Under the pieces are notes generated by a model. The model made no database searches and was not told the origin of the DNA. It saw only the letters and a program-made list of their open reading frames with translations. From the NCBI GenBank assembly GCA_946803715.1, contig CAMPET010000127.1:102454-154989 (forward strand): a DNA stretch of 52,536 bases, written 5' to 3'. Shown in pieces: positions 1-13,300 of the stretch. The stretch is from Beroe ovata. Taxonomy: Eukaryota > Ctenophora > Nuda > Beroida > Beroidae. Position 1 is the first letter of the stretch; every line of letters starts with the position of its first letter. Made by a program: the position numbers and the translations under genes.

Positions 1-54
1 GTGTGTGTGTGTGTGTGTGTGTGTGTGTCTGTGAGTGTGTGTGCGTGTGTGGGC
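1..54. repeat. (GT)n microsatellite at window edge
   Basis: The window opens inside a GT dinucleotide run with minor CT and GA interruptions. Its length cannot be known because the edge cuts it. Similar GT/CA runs recur in introns throughout the window. Confidence 0.9.
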
Positions 55-232
55 AGCTGGTACGAAATTACCGTGTTTTGTCACGTGACTGTCATGTATA
101 TCTAAACGTGAACTATGTGTGCCTGCTATTATACGCGTTAATCTCATACTTAGACGCGCTCCAGGCTCCTGTTCTAGCAGTCATGATGCAATCATTAAGT
201 TTTAATCGGTATTTGGTGCCCTATAGATTACA

Positions 233-1610
233 GGTCAAGCTTTACACCTACAGAAATTCCTGAGTTGATGAATGTTTTCCAGATTTCCATGTTCTCCGCA
301 CTTCCGGAATTTGTGGAACTTTCAGCAGGTCTCTAATTCGAGCGTGCTATAATAGTATAAATGCTACATTCCTGACGTGAGACACTATGGTGTTTTCAAC
401 AGCTGATTTTGTTGACTTATAGCGTGAAGTATAAGCTAGTCGGTACATATCGTAGGGAGATTTGGATCAGGAAAGAAAGACTTATGCCCAAATAGTTGAC
501 AACGTTGTGCCTCTTTTGAAGTACGATAAACTAGACAAATTCGTTGGGTTACGATACCGGTTATCAAAAGTATGAGCAACGCGATGCGACAGGATTCCTT
601 TATCCTCAAGATTTGCTGTAAGATCAAGATTGTGTCTTACAGCTGAAGATCTGAACAAAGCGCAGCATATGCGGTACTGCTCGGATAGGCATGTGGGATG
701 TGGCATGTGGCACTCTGATGGAATTGCAGTCTTCACAATCGTACTTAATTAAACTGACAAATTGAAATACAAACAGGTATTAATTTGGTTGCCACTCGAA
801 TTAAAAGAAGCATGTGCATTGTGATTGATGCTGTGACCTCATAGAGCTGACGCAAGTTGTAGGTGCGTAGGAACAGGTTCAGTAATTATAAAACACATGC
901 GCAAACAAATGGCACGTGCCCGACACGTTACATTCAATCTGAGCACGTGGCACTTCAAAATGGAAGTAAGCCGTGAAATTCAGTCCCGAGAAGGGAAAAG
1001 GAAAGTGGCGATCTGTCACAGGAGCATATTGCATGAAATGTGACATGTCACTCAATTTATGATGGAGTAGGTAATTGCCCCATTTCTGAAGAAGTATCTC
1101 CATCTTTGGGAGAGGTTGAGTCCCTTCGGTAAATGGAAGTTAGGGTGATGCTAATACAACATAGTGAATTCGAGGGAGTTGATTTTGAATGTTGAGAACG
1201 TCATCCTTGGTTTTGGCAAAGAATCATTGGTGAAATTATTCTGATTTCGGGACTTTGGATCTCGAGATTTTAAGATAATCGAAACAAGCTTAATCAAGTA
1301 GGTATTGAATGTTTAATCGATAATCGATATAATAGTCCATAATCTAGGTATGTTGTTTATTGCACGGAAATATGCAGTAGAGTTCAATCATTTAAGACAC
1401 ATAAACAGCTTCCAAAAACACTTGAAATGATTGGCCTTCGACTGGTTACGGTTTATATAGTTTTAGAAAATAACGAATACTCATATGAACTCAGCATAAT
1501 GATAACGCATTGCTCCTAGTCAGTAGTCCTCAGCTATGTTTAAGAATCAAATACGAATACTGAGTATTATTGTCTGTCTCATCTTGCTATCACGTACAAC
1601 TGACACCACT
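233..1610. other. Stretch with no recognised gene
   Basis: Only short open frames without family resemblance or convincing splice boundaries are seen on either strand. It lies downstream of the minus-strand receptor gene and may hold its 3' UTR. It may also be part of a PRKDC intron if further PRKDC exons lie before the window. Confidence 0.5.
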
Positions 1611-2711
1611 TCACACTTTGCTGACACCGGCCTTGATGTGAACTTGTTTGCCCGCTGGATGACACAGGTGATGGTTGTTGTTGTTGTCATCGTTGTTATC
1701 ATGACTCTTGTTGTGGCCACGCTCGGCTGAAGTAATCCTTGTGCTCACGCCCATCTTATAGGAAATGTATCCCCTCACACTGTTTCCTCGGAGAATGAGG
1801 ATGAGCGGTGTCAGCGCTGAGTTGAGGAAGAGGAGGTGATTGCTCGCTATTAGCAGCATGAACAGATTCCGATAGTTATCCCCAAATGTGAGGCCGATAG
1901 TGGCATCCAGGATCACTGTCACGAAGTACGTGGTGTTACAGACGAAAAATGCAGCTGTCAGCAGGATGATGGTGACCGTCATTTTTCGGTTCCGTTTCTG
2001 GCTCTTCTCCTGGAGGAGTTTGCCCCTCATGTTGCGGATGATCTGCTTGATCTGGATCACGGCACTGATCAGACACATGATGGACGGCACCCCGTAGGGA
2101 ATGAAGATCGTCACGACGACTATCAGGGTTTTGTTCAAAGACGGGTAGCCCGAGAGCAGCTCGTTAATGATGATTCCAGGGGGTCTCGGATAGATGTAGA
2201 GAATGTCAATGACAGCCTGGAGGTCCACTTGCAAGAACTGGGTGACTTGGTACGCGATGACCCACTCAGTGAGGATTAGGGCCAACCAGAGCAGCGTGTA
2301 GAACACAGTGGATTTAATGATGGCTCCCCTCCTACAGACATGTAGCGGGAATAGGATAGAGATTGTCCGGGTTACAGTAAGCTGGACACTCTGGAATGCT
2401 GACACGTGGAATGACAGCTGGAGGAATGCAAAGAACACGGAGTAGAGGAAGACCCTGACGTGGGGGTAGAGCTCGCCCATGATGACAGCCACGCCCTGGT
2501 ATATTGCCATGATACCAGACACCATGTCGGTACTGGCCATGGTAAAGTAGATGAGTTGCATCACCTGGTTTGTCTTTTTCCTGAAGAACATGCACACCGT
2601 GAAGTTGAACGACACGGAGAGTATGCCCAATACAATGCTCAGTGATGGTAGCACGGCCTTGAAACCGATAGAGTCCACCAGTCGGATATAGATCGTGTTG
2701 TTAGTATTCAT
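1611..2711 (-). CDS. Rhodopsin-type (class A) G-protein-coupled receptor, intronless
   Basis: A single open frame encodes 366 residues with seven hydrophobic segments, the layout of a class A receptor acting at the plasma membrane. Family landmarks are present in altered form. TM2 carries ASTD where LAxxD is usual. The end of TM3 reads TRT in place of DRY, keeping the arginine. TM7 reads NSALTPLIL in place of NPxxY. A basic third loop (KSQKRNRK) leads into TM6, and an N-glycosylation motif (NNT) sits at the N-terminus. The tail is rich in Asp, Asn and His, encoded by a GTT/GTC-type simple repeat near 1675-1705. No ligand can be inferred. The start ATG lies 128 bp from a PRKDC exon that runs the other way. 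Confidence 0.85.
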   Translation of the reverse strand: MNTNNTIYIRLVDSIGFKAVLPSLSIVLGILSVSFNFTVCMFFRKKTNQVMQLIYFTMASTDMVSGIMAIYQGVAVIMGELYPHVRVFLYSVFFAFLQLSFHVSAFQSVQLTVTRTISILFPLHVCRRGAIIKSTVFYTLLWLALILTEWVIAYQVTQFLQVDLQAVIDILYIYPRPPGIIINELLSGYPSLNKTLIVVVTIFIPYGVPSIMCLISAVIQIKQIIRNMRGKLLQEKSQKRNRKMTVTIILLTAAFFVCNTTYFVTVILDATIGLTFGDNYRNLFMLLIASNHLLFLNSALTPLILILRGNSVRGYISYKMGVSTRITSAERGHNKSHDNNDDNNNNHHLCHPAGKQVHIKAGVSKV

Positions 2712-2839
2712 TTCCTGGAACAGTGTTTAGGTTACTATTTGTTACACAAATTATATGACATCCTAACAAAAGTAATATCAATAGCACCTTTACTATTGTT
2801 TTTGTCACCCATGAAAACTCCTCACTACTCTTTCCCCAG

Positions 2840-5800
2840 GGTGGGTGTCATGACAACCAAACTGCTCGCTCACTGGAGCGTGTATGACACGTGCAGTCTG
2901 ATGTCGAGTGATCACCAATCTCTCCTCCTCGAAATTCTCTCCACTCTTACCTCTCTCTCACTCCCTCCCAACTCGCTCACACCTCTTCTCCGGACTATGT
3001 ACACTCTTCTACTCTCGAACTCTACTGTCGCATCACAGCGCATCAAAATAATCAACATGTTCAAGGTAACAGCTGTGTGTGTCTGTGTATCTCTGTGTGT
3101 GTCTGTGTCTGTGTGTGTCTGTGTCTGTGTGTGTCTGTGTGTGTGTTCGTCCAATGTCCATGGACGTTTCCAGAGGACAATCGAAACTAGACGTGAAATC
3201 GCGAGCAGTTGTTTAAAAGGTGGTGCAATCCACGTCCTAAAAACCACTATATGACATTATACGGCGTGCAATATTGTACAACAGAGAGTATAAAGTCGAA
3301 TATAATGCGAGCAAAACCACGCTCCTAATGGACACTCGTCTACTAAATACGCATGGTGTTTAGGGATGTAATGGAGGTTAATGCGGTATCGGAACAACTT
3401 TATTATAACAGAGCACTGATTCTAAAACCGTCTTATTACACCGTACGGACGCGCGTCACCCAGGATTAATATCATTATTATAATCCTTCGAAAATTCCCC
3501 ACCTCTATTTGACATAATCTGCATTGTGTTATAGAGACGTCCCCGTCTGTATTAAATAATACGTGAGTGCCTGGATATATTGTAGTGTTTAACAAAAGAA
3601 TTATTGCAGTCAGAGGGGAGATTAGTCTGAAATTACAACTAACATCAATTCTGAGACAGCATTGTCGACTGATGTTGAGATCACTCATTATAGAACGCGT
3701 TAGCGATCATGAATAAATTCAATCGTGACAACTTTCATTTAAATAATAACAAACAATAGCATAAACACTGTGACGAATAATGCGTTTTTGAGCAAATATT
3801 AGACGTTAGAATGACAGCTATTTATGTTCACCATCAATTCAGAGTCCCCCTAACTGTAGGTGATCACGACCCCCTGCATGTGACGTTAAAACCAATCCTG
3901 CCCCGTGACACTAACTTCTTGGTTCAGGTTATACTATAGGTTGAACGCAGTGAGCGTCACTGACACTAAGTCCCAGTGACACTAGACCATTGTGCACTAT
4001 AATAACTCCCCGCTCCATGTGATTGAGGTTGACACGGCGACACTGACACCACAGCTAGAACCGTGACACTGATACTGACATCGGAACTTGACACTAGTGA
4101 CACTAACCCACTCTGATTCAGGTGATAGAGGTTGACACAGTGACACTGACACCACTGCTAGGACCGTGACACTGATACTGACATCAGAACTTGACACTAG
4201 TGACACTAACCCACTCTGATTCAGGTGATAGAGGTTGACACGGTGACACTGACACCCGTTCTGGACGAGTTCACGCGTCACCACATCCCACTCCTCTCAA
4301 CTGAGCTTGATTCGAGCACCGTGGAGGCGGCGGAATATGCGGCCACTGTCAACACAATGTGCCAAGCTGTTGTCAGTCGTGGCTCAGTCGTGCTGTACCC
4401 ACTTCTCGAGGTATGAGACAGTATTTTAGAGGTATGTTCGTTGAGATGTGAGTTTAAAGATATGAGCGTAGATACCAGTTACTAAGTACTTCAAAGGCGA
4501 AATTTCTAGAAATACAAGGTAAAATCAAGTAATTTCGCGATAACCAAGTAATTTCACGATAATCGAACTTTAACACGGTTGATAATTGTGTGAAGTGGTA
4601 CTTCATGCCGAAGGTATAGTCCGCTCTAGGAGTTGAGAGGTATAATTACACACGAGTATTAATATAAAGTCATTCTAATTAGTCCTCCTCCTCCTTTTGT
4701 GTGTACTGAAGAACCCATTAAAATTGATATATATATTAGCACCACGGACTCCTAGGTACGTGTCACGTGACACGTACCTAGTCGCCACAGTATTGTTCCG
4801 AGTCTAGCTGATAGTCCAGGTGGAAGTTATGATAATCCAGGGAAGTGGATTGTTACGGAGATAATTGCTGCTGTATCTCCAAACAAACGCAGGAGCAAGA
4901 TACAATTACAAAGCCAGATTCTGAACTTCTGGAGCTATTCTCTTTTATAATTAGTGCCAATGAGGCACCCTGTTACATATATCTGCGAAGCTGTATCCAA
5001 CAACAGCTGCAGCTATATCATACGCGCACGTGCATCCCGACTAATTTGGTAAGGAGGTGGTAGGAGGTTTAATGAGGTTATAGGAGGTAACACCTGCATT
5101 ATTATCTCATATTATCACCATATTTAATCTCAAGGAGCCGCGCGTGGTGAGATCACACGAGGCCTCCACACGTGCTAATGTCACGTGACAAAATGTAACT
5201 CTTGCAGGTGGTAACAAAGATTGTTTGCCGCGAGAAGCACCATCCCTGTGACGTCACGTTCTCATCCACCATCTCAAACATAGCATCCCTCCTCAGTTCT
5301 ACCACCTACAACACCGTCTGTGAGCTCTTACTCCGGCATGTTCTACACGAGAATGGTAATATTTCCCAATTAACACGCACTCACAAGTATGTATGACGTA
5401 TGTCCCGCGGAAGTGCTGTTCATGTTAATTATCCATTCGGGCCCTCGGCCTGTTCCATGTTATTAACACGAACCTTGGCCATGGCCTTACTCTACTTTCA
5501 CACGTCTCACGCATGTTTGCACGGAGCCAATATGCTGTTTAGGAAAGGAGGGAGGTGTAAATCAAAATAATAAGCCAGGATTTGGGAATGTAAGTGTTAA
5601 AAACAAAGGTGAGGTCTTGGAAAGCAAGCAATAATAGTACAATAGCCTTGGCCTTGAGGACAATTGGGAGCTATTACACCGTTGAGAATAAACATCATCG
5701 TCGTATGAGCATATATTCATAGTGAGATAAGCATATTATAATGAGTCATGATGCCCGAATATCACAATAAAAGAATAGGCCCCCTCTCCCCCTCCCGCCC

Positions 5801-7353
5801 CATTTGCTGCTGTCCGCGCGTGCGCGTTGACTAATGCAATATCATTATCAGAGCTGAGGAATTGTTCATAAGTCACGGGGTCATGCAGACGTTTGTCTAT
5901 AATTGCACGTGTTGAAACACATAGAAATCTTGTGGTGTTTTCACCACGTGTACACTGTACGGTGTACAGTAACTACTGAGAGAAGGGAAATGTGTTAATG
6001 TTACTAATACTATGACAATCAATGGGTGCGATCTCGCACGAGCCATAGGTATCGGATATATATATATATATATATATACGGTGCACCAAAGAAAGGGAAT
6101 CCCCCAGGAGGAGCTCCAGGTAGCGACAAAGCGAGAGTGGGCAATTTTGTAATTGCAAATCCGCTGCCCAGTTAAGAATGAGTGAAGGTAGTATTATATT
6201 GCGTTTTCCGCAGGTATAGCAAACAGCTGCAGCAGGATATATCATAGCAATGCACGCGTGTACCTACAATGGGAAGTACTTAACAAGTTATAACAGGGGG
6301 TTGAAAACGAATTAGCTCGCGCCTAATTATTTGTTCTGTGAAAGTATTTTTATGAGAATACCGCTCGCGGAGACGCAATGTCCAGACTTAATGGTATGCT
6401 GAATTTCTCGAGTTTTATAATAGCGTATGCTTAGCGCTATGGTATACTGGATTGTTCACAAATTAGAGTTCACAATTTTCCTTGTTCAGAGTTAGACTTA
6501 TGCTTCAACTTATCAAGACAGAGGCAGACAGTATATCTAACTCTATTGCACTTGCAAAATTCTGCCCATTCTTTTGGAAATAACTATGCACGAAACATTT
6601 TTTTTTCTGAGAAAATTACCCGAAAGACAGTTTACATTCGGAAAAATAGTGAAAGCACAACTTTGAAATCACTGATTTTGGAAATGCAGTATGATCAAGA
6701 TTTAAATTCTATCGAATTATGTGTCATCCTTACGTTAACGTAGGGTATTGCGGCGATGCGCAGGTGACACGCGGTCACCTGGTGCGACGCCGAATGTAGG
6801 CAGATTGTGGATCGAATATATTATAACTCCGAATCTATATTATATACCTCCGCAAAATCTCCAGAATAAACCAGCGTAATATTATGTATGTAAAAAGTCA
6901 TGAAATCGATCTCAAATCTAGTATGCCGATCGGTGTCGCGATTCAATCGTGAAAATGCCAGAATCGACAGCAAAATTGAAAATTCAAATATGCTACCACC
7001 AGCTTTCATCTTCTGAGAGCCTGAGCGAGATATAGTGAAATATCGGGAATTTCACCGGCGTATTTGAGTTCTGGCATGGTGATGAAATAACGTAATTTGA
7101 TTAGGACACGTCATATATTTTGCTGACTGAAGTTTAATATTTTGTAGATTTGGGTGAAATCTGCCGCAGACGTTGTTCACGTATACATTCATTCTTGTTA
7201 AGTTGTTAGTTGGTACAAGGTCTACAAAATAAATTCCCTAAACTGGAGTGAGAGAGTTGAGCCTCGAGATCAAGAATGAAAATGAAGCAAGTTTTTATAG
7301 ACAAAACATATCCACTCGGCTCCACAAACACACACACACACACTCACACACAN

Positions 7354-7384
<31 letters not shown>

Positions 7385-10300
7385 ACACAAAAGGAATATC
7401 CAGAAGCTAGAAACTCTGATCTCTCATCGAGAGGGGAGAAGGTAGTGGGAATGGGCACCATTGTGATAAAGCGCAGTGGAGTGTGGGCTAGATCGTTAGT
7501 GTGCGCCAGCTGCTCCACCTGCTTATTCTGAGAGTGCGTCGCCTAGGCACACGGTGAAGAGGGAGAATGAGAGAGCGCTGCACAGTTTAATAAATACCCT
7601 CAGACATTGCATGCTTTTCACACCGCGCGCTCATACAGTGAACGCAACCCAGTTATATGTAGGCTGCAGCTGAGTAGTATAAGAATGAGATAAACTACCT
7701 TTCATATATTAACTTTGAGTGGGAGAAGGAATTTCGTGCTATTTAAGTGTTTAATTAAGCCGCTGAATATCATATGAATATGAAATATTGACACCACTCA
7801 AGTGGAGGACTGTTTAGGGTGCGGTTATAGGTTTGAGCCTCTACTTTATCATGTCATCATGGTGGGTTGAATACGGCCCCGAGAAACGCGACACGTGATA
7901 AATAAATAATAATTGGCGTAAGGGTGCTATTTTCACACGGGCCGGACCGCGTTCAGAAAGTTTCACCGGAATCGAATTATCGAGCTCTAGTGAAGAGTGA
8001 GAAGGGTCTATAAAAAGCATAAATATGTTGTCACCACTTATAAACTACCCGCAGATGGAGAGCAAGTTTGCCGAAAAGCGTTGACACCGCTCCTCCAGCG
8101 TGTCAACAAGGTTGTCCTAATCCGATTCACGGAGTCAAACTGGGCCAACTTCTCACGACAACTCGACGTCAACACGCTGGTAAGTGTGGGTGTACCGATG
8201 AAACCCAGGGTCCCTGGGTGATCTGTGGTTTACGGTGTCGACCCCAATATCTAATGGTGCATTGTCGACCCCAATATATGGTGGTGCAATGTCGACCCCA
8301 GTGCAGACAGTGTAGACCCCACTGTAGATATAGAATGAGGAAAATTGTTGTTCAGGGTCGCGTTACCATCATATCATTGTGCATACAGAATCGAACCTCT
8401 ATTAAAGTGTTCACACCACCACAGACCGACGCATCAGTTTATAGTAGTTACGTAGTTTATGCTACCCAAATCATAGACTGTCAGTCCCTAATGATTTTAG
8501 TGTGGTTACTATAAACACTTTCATGCTGACTTCACTACAGCGCGTGTTCCGTGTGGGAATACGTGTTCCTACTCTGACATCGTATAACCTTCGCAGACTG
8601 CTCCTCCAGTCAAACTTTAATCGGATTTAAAAGCGAACCTCGCCAATTTTGACAGAGTGAATACGAACAGTCCACGTGTACTATAAACTGGCACGTCTAC
8701 ACACTTGCCAAGCACTGCATCACGTGTTTTAAACACGTGCATAAAACTACTATACACAGGAATATAACGTGACGAGGAGTGTGTGTGAGATGCTGCAAGT
8801 GTTCCTGGCCCGGACAATCCCATCCGATGTCAATTCTGATATGAGCAAAGATATCATCAGGTATGACGTACTGTTACTTCAAACTGGTGAGAAAACATGC
8901 GACTTAGCTACCCATGATGTGCCGTAGGCAATATTTATCAGATACTACTTGAAGTACTATGGAATTAAGTATATCGTCAATTGATATCAAACTGCAGTAG
9001 TATGATGCTGAACATTCCATAACCCTTTGTAAAGATCCCACCGAAACGCAATGTCGCAATATCCAATTGTGAGGCGCTGTTGCAAGCTGAAGCAACAAAT
9101 ACTATGGTCAAAACGTTGAGCATCATGTCTACCCGCTCATTGCTCTACGAGCACCAACCAAATCCTAGGTTACCGTGTCGCAATCGCATATAGCGCGTCT
9201 GTACCTCACCCAGCGACCAACTTATCTAATATCAAAGTAGTAGGTCAGCTGAAATTGACGCAGGATTGTCTGAGCTTATGATTATGATTTTATAAGTTTG
9301 GTGACTGGAACAACATACGAATTTTACTGCGCTGGTCATTATATGAACTGTCAGTTAGACAGGCTTGTCAAAAACGCGACACTGTAATCAATCATTCTGA
9401 TACACGGTCACAAGATAATGATTTGTTGTCATATATCGACGTGTCGGTGTGTGAGTGTCGGTGTGTGAGTGTCGGTGTGTGAGTGTCTGTGTGAGTGTCT
9501 GACGTGTGTGTGCGTGTTTGTGTGTGTGTGTGACTAGAGTAGTTTCTGAATATCGGTACACTTTGGACACCTGATGCCACCCTGCCTCTTTATATTCTGA
9601 AAGTTGAAAGTGCAATTATCAAGATCAACAGAGTCCTATATATCAGTCATGCTGACAATATGCGCGTCAGCCAATTATATGACTAGTGACAACTGACCGC
9701 GTGATTTATGACCAATCACAGAGCATGATTTGACACTTATAGCTGTTCGTGACCACGAATAAAGGTTCCGTAGGTTTGGGGAAAGAGATGGGAGGAGAGA
9801 ATACGCTAGAGTGTGGCATGGTGTTTCAATCTAATATCGCTCATATTTGTACCTCTCTCCTCCCCCCAGAGATACACTCTTCTCCTTTGTACATCCGATA
9901 AGAACCAATCAGTGAGATTGATTCATTACATGTCTGTGTTCCACCATATGATGTGTCTGTAATCTATCTTAGGATGTGTGTCTGTGTGTGTGTGTGTGTG
10001 TGTGCGTGTCTGGGTGAAGAGCATTGGTACGAAAGGGGTATTGTTGAGGTAACAATTCTTAATTCCTTAACATCACGTACAGGATGGATCTTAACCCCCC
10101 CTCCCCCTTATCTCACGACAGGATCAGTGCAAAGGTACGGGAAGTGAACAGGTTATCCATTGCGGATGACCAGGCGGAGTCCTGGTACAAGCGAAACCAA
10201 TCACTCTACAGCCTCCTCATCCAGGCTCTACTCCACTGTGACAAGGTAGGGGGGTCCGACTACCTGCGGCCATTTGCCTAAAAAATTCCGATTTTGGCCA

Positions 10301-13300
10301 GCTGGCCGATGGCCGCTGGTAGTCTGACCCCCCCCCAAGGTATACTACTCGGTTGTGCACGTGCCACCGCCGCCGCCGCTGCTCAGTTATCAGTTATTAT
10401 CTTAGTTCATAGTTCATGTTAGTCCATGTATTATCTCTTTCACACCTGTCTGAGTCGATAACCCATATGTTCATACGCAAAATTTCACACATGTTACAGG
10501 AGTACAAGTTTTTCGATGGATTAGCGCTCACTGAAAAGGGCAATAAGAAGGTCNCCTCCTCATCCAGGCTCTACTCCACTGTGACAAGGTATACTACTGG
10601 GTTGTGCACGTGCCACCACTGCTGCTCAGTTATCAGTTATTATCTTAGTTCATAGGTCATTTGTTAGTCCATGTCTCTTTCACACCTGTCTGAGTCAATG
10701 ACCCATATGTTCATGCGCGCAATTTCACACACGTTACAGGAGTACAAGTTTTTCGACGGATTAGCGCTCACTGAAAAGGGCAATAAGAAGGTCTGGTGTA
10801 ACATCTTCCCCGATGACTACCCCACTGTACTGGAACTCACGGCTTCCTTCAAAAGACAGAGCAAATCAAATAAGAAAGGTGAGCTGAATGGGGAAAATGG
10901 GAAATTCGTCTTGTGAAGCCAACCAAAATCATGTGAAATTCAGACTTGCGACCAGTACCCAACTATCTCAGTAAACGTCCCATACTTTATACTGTAATTG
11001 ATTGCAGAGGGTGATGAGGAAGAGAGAGAGAAGACAGCTGGGAGTTTCACACTTCTCCTAGAAAGTTCCCTAAGTCAGGATGTCACAACGTACACAACAT
11101 CATCATCCCAACACCCCACATCCTCCAATACAGGTCGGTACTGTGTACAATGTACTGTGTACAATGTACATTGTACATGTAGCAGACGTGTTCAGTGTAT
11201 TTCAGTGTATTGAGTTTGCAGTGTACATTGTACATTTTAGTGTGTCTGTGTTCGTATCGAACTCACGATTTCACACACTAGCCGCAGTGCACAACGGGAA
11301 AATATGCTATCATACAAATATTTCATTCCCAAATCCTCTCGCGTATTTTTCATCATGTTGAATTTGTCAAACTTGAAGTAATAATGATGATGTCTTGTTT
11401 ATTGGAAATCTCAATTTGACGTGGGAAAATCAGAATTTCTCGCCAAATTAGGTGAAATATTCTGGGTCACCGCGGAAACCTATTACAACTTGTCCCCCTT
11501 ATGAAATAATCTCCGCTCAACTAAACTACGTGAATTTTCAGGAATCGTGACAGTTGACAGCAACAAAACTGACGATGAATATACTGAAAACTGCTTCCAC
11601 CGAGCACTTAGCAGTTTGTGCCAGAAATTCTGTGACCGAGAGGATTTTTTGAAGAGGATCTCTCAAATGTATGTGTCACGAAATGGCTGTTCCCCGCAGC
11701 TCAGAATTCTATAAGCTTCATTGGTCGAATCGGAAATCACTTACCAAGAATTTTTGAATACGCTCACCCACTGCGAAACAACAATCCTCGCAATATTGCC
11801 TATTACAGTAGTGTTTTGTGTGACAATGCTTTCTAAGTGCTCATTTAGGTGTAATCTTTGTCGATCGGGCAAGCATCCTCATTGTTCGTAACAATACTTC
11901 AGAGCGAGAGAAACCATTAAATCTGTAAAATTAAATCATCCGTAGAAAGTTATTGGCGATTACGGCGTATGAGTTATACTATAGTACTGGAATTTCTCAA
12001 CTAATCGTAACCCCAGATTTGACGATGCACTGATCGTCAACAATGTCAAGGTCTATCTATCGCAAGTGATGATAGAGTGTGCAGAGTGGATCAAGCCTCA
12101 CCTCAATCACTTGGCCGATGTTTGGATTGGTTGGCTCGCATCCAGAGATGCAGTAGACAGTGTGACAGTCTCCGTTCTTGAGCTTGTTTTCAACGAGGAT
12201 GTGAAAATCAAGGTAACGATAAGGGTGGATAAATACATGAACCTAGTTTTGACCGAATTGGAATGGATTAGATGCTATAAACCATGATCATGTTATCTGC
12301 AGGATCCAGCAGTATCGCGAGACATTCTCTGCTCAATGTTGAAACTGGTAACAGTGGAAACACCGGTTGTCAACGACCTCATCGGTCTATCCTCTCACCT
12401 TATGTCAGCGTGGTGGCCGGTGTCGGTTGTTGACATGGGTGTTTTCGCTCCTCTCCTGGATCCTGGCAACCCACAATCCGTCATCAACTCGTGCAGATCA
12501 CTGCGACTCCTCCTCCAAACGAGGTCGTGTTCGCTCGTCAGAGGAGATGCGCTCTACCCCTCCCTCGTGAAATCCCTCTCCTCTCCTAAGCGGAGAGTGT
12601 ATGGACCCGTTGCCGTGGTGACAGGACTCCTCCTCACGTGGATGAAGTGTCACGCTGACACCACTTACACTGAGAGTGTCAACCAGCTTGGTGACATCTG
12701 TCTCGCTCTGTACAGGGACACTGTACACCTCCTCAAGTTTATTTGTATCGTTCACAACGTGAGCAAGGCTCACCCGGACACAGCAGCCAGATTTCAGGGA
12801 CAGTTGAGGGACAACTTGGCCCGTACACACGGCAAGACTCAGTCCATGATACTGGAGACCCTGGGCTTGGCAGGCGACGACATGGCGCTGATAGTGGGAT
12901 TGGCAACTATTGGCCTGGAGAAGACGATGAGAGATGAGGAGATACAGGTCACCGTGGCAAAGTCTTTGGTGAAATGCGTGGATACAATGAGCCTCGAACA
13001 GGTACAGTATCGCTGGTATAGTACCTAGTCATTGACTACTCTACTCAATACATTTTTGAAGCTATACCGTCCTTGTCGCTATCGGCTATACCAATCAAAA
13101 ATAATTTCAGATTTTGTCGGTGATAAAAGACGTGGGTAAAACGATTGAAACAACAAGCGTGGAATGCCGACACTTGTTACTGGAATTTGTCATGAAGTGT
13201 AGAGACAGATCTGATGAAATAAGTTTACTTTGCACCACTATACTGATGCGGTGTGTGTGTAATAAGGAGCTCCAAGATGCGGCGCTAGCGTACTGGAACA

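Noticed and set aside
55-232. Possible PRKDC exon after the opening GT repeat (GGGCAG acceptor, TTACAG|GTCAAG donor, 59 codons)
   Set aside because: The acceptor has no pyrimidine tract, and the peptide could not be tied to DNA-PKcs.
3997-4284. Minus-strand frame of 95 codons with [10 protein letters not shown] repeats
   Set aside because: It is created by the 103 bp GACACT-rich tandem repeat and has no start context or homology.
8541-8630. Possible PRKDC exon after CACTACAG
   Set aside because: The in-phase frame stops at TAA with no good donor before it, and exon 8055-8179 already joins 8760-8860 in phase.
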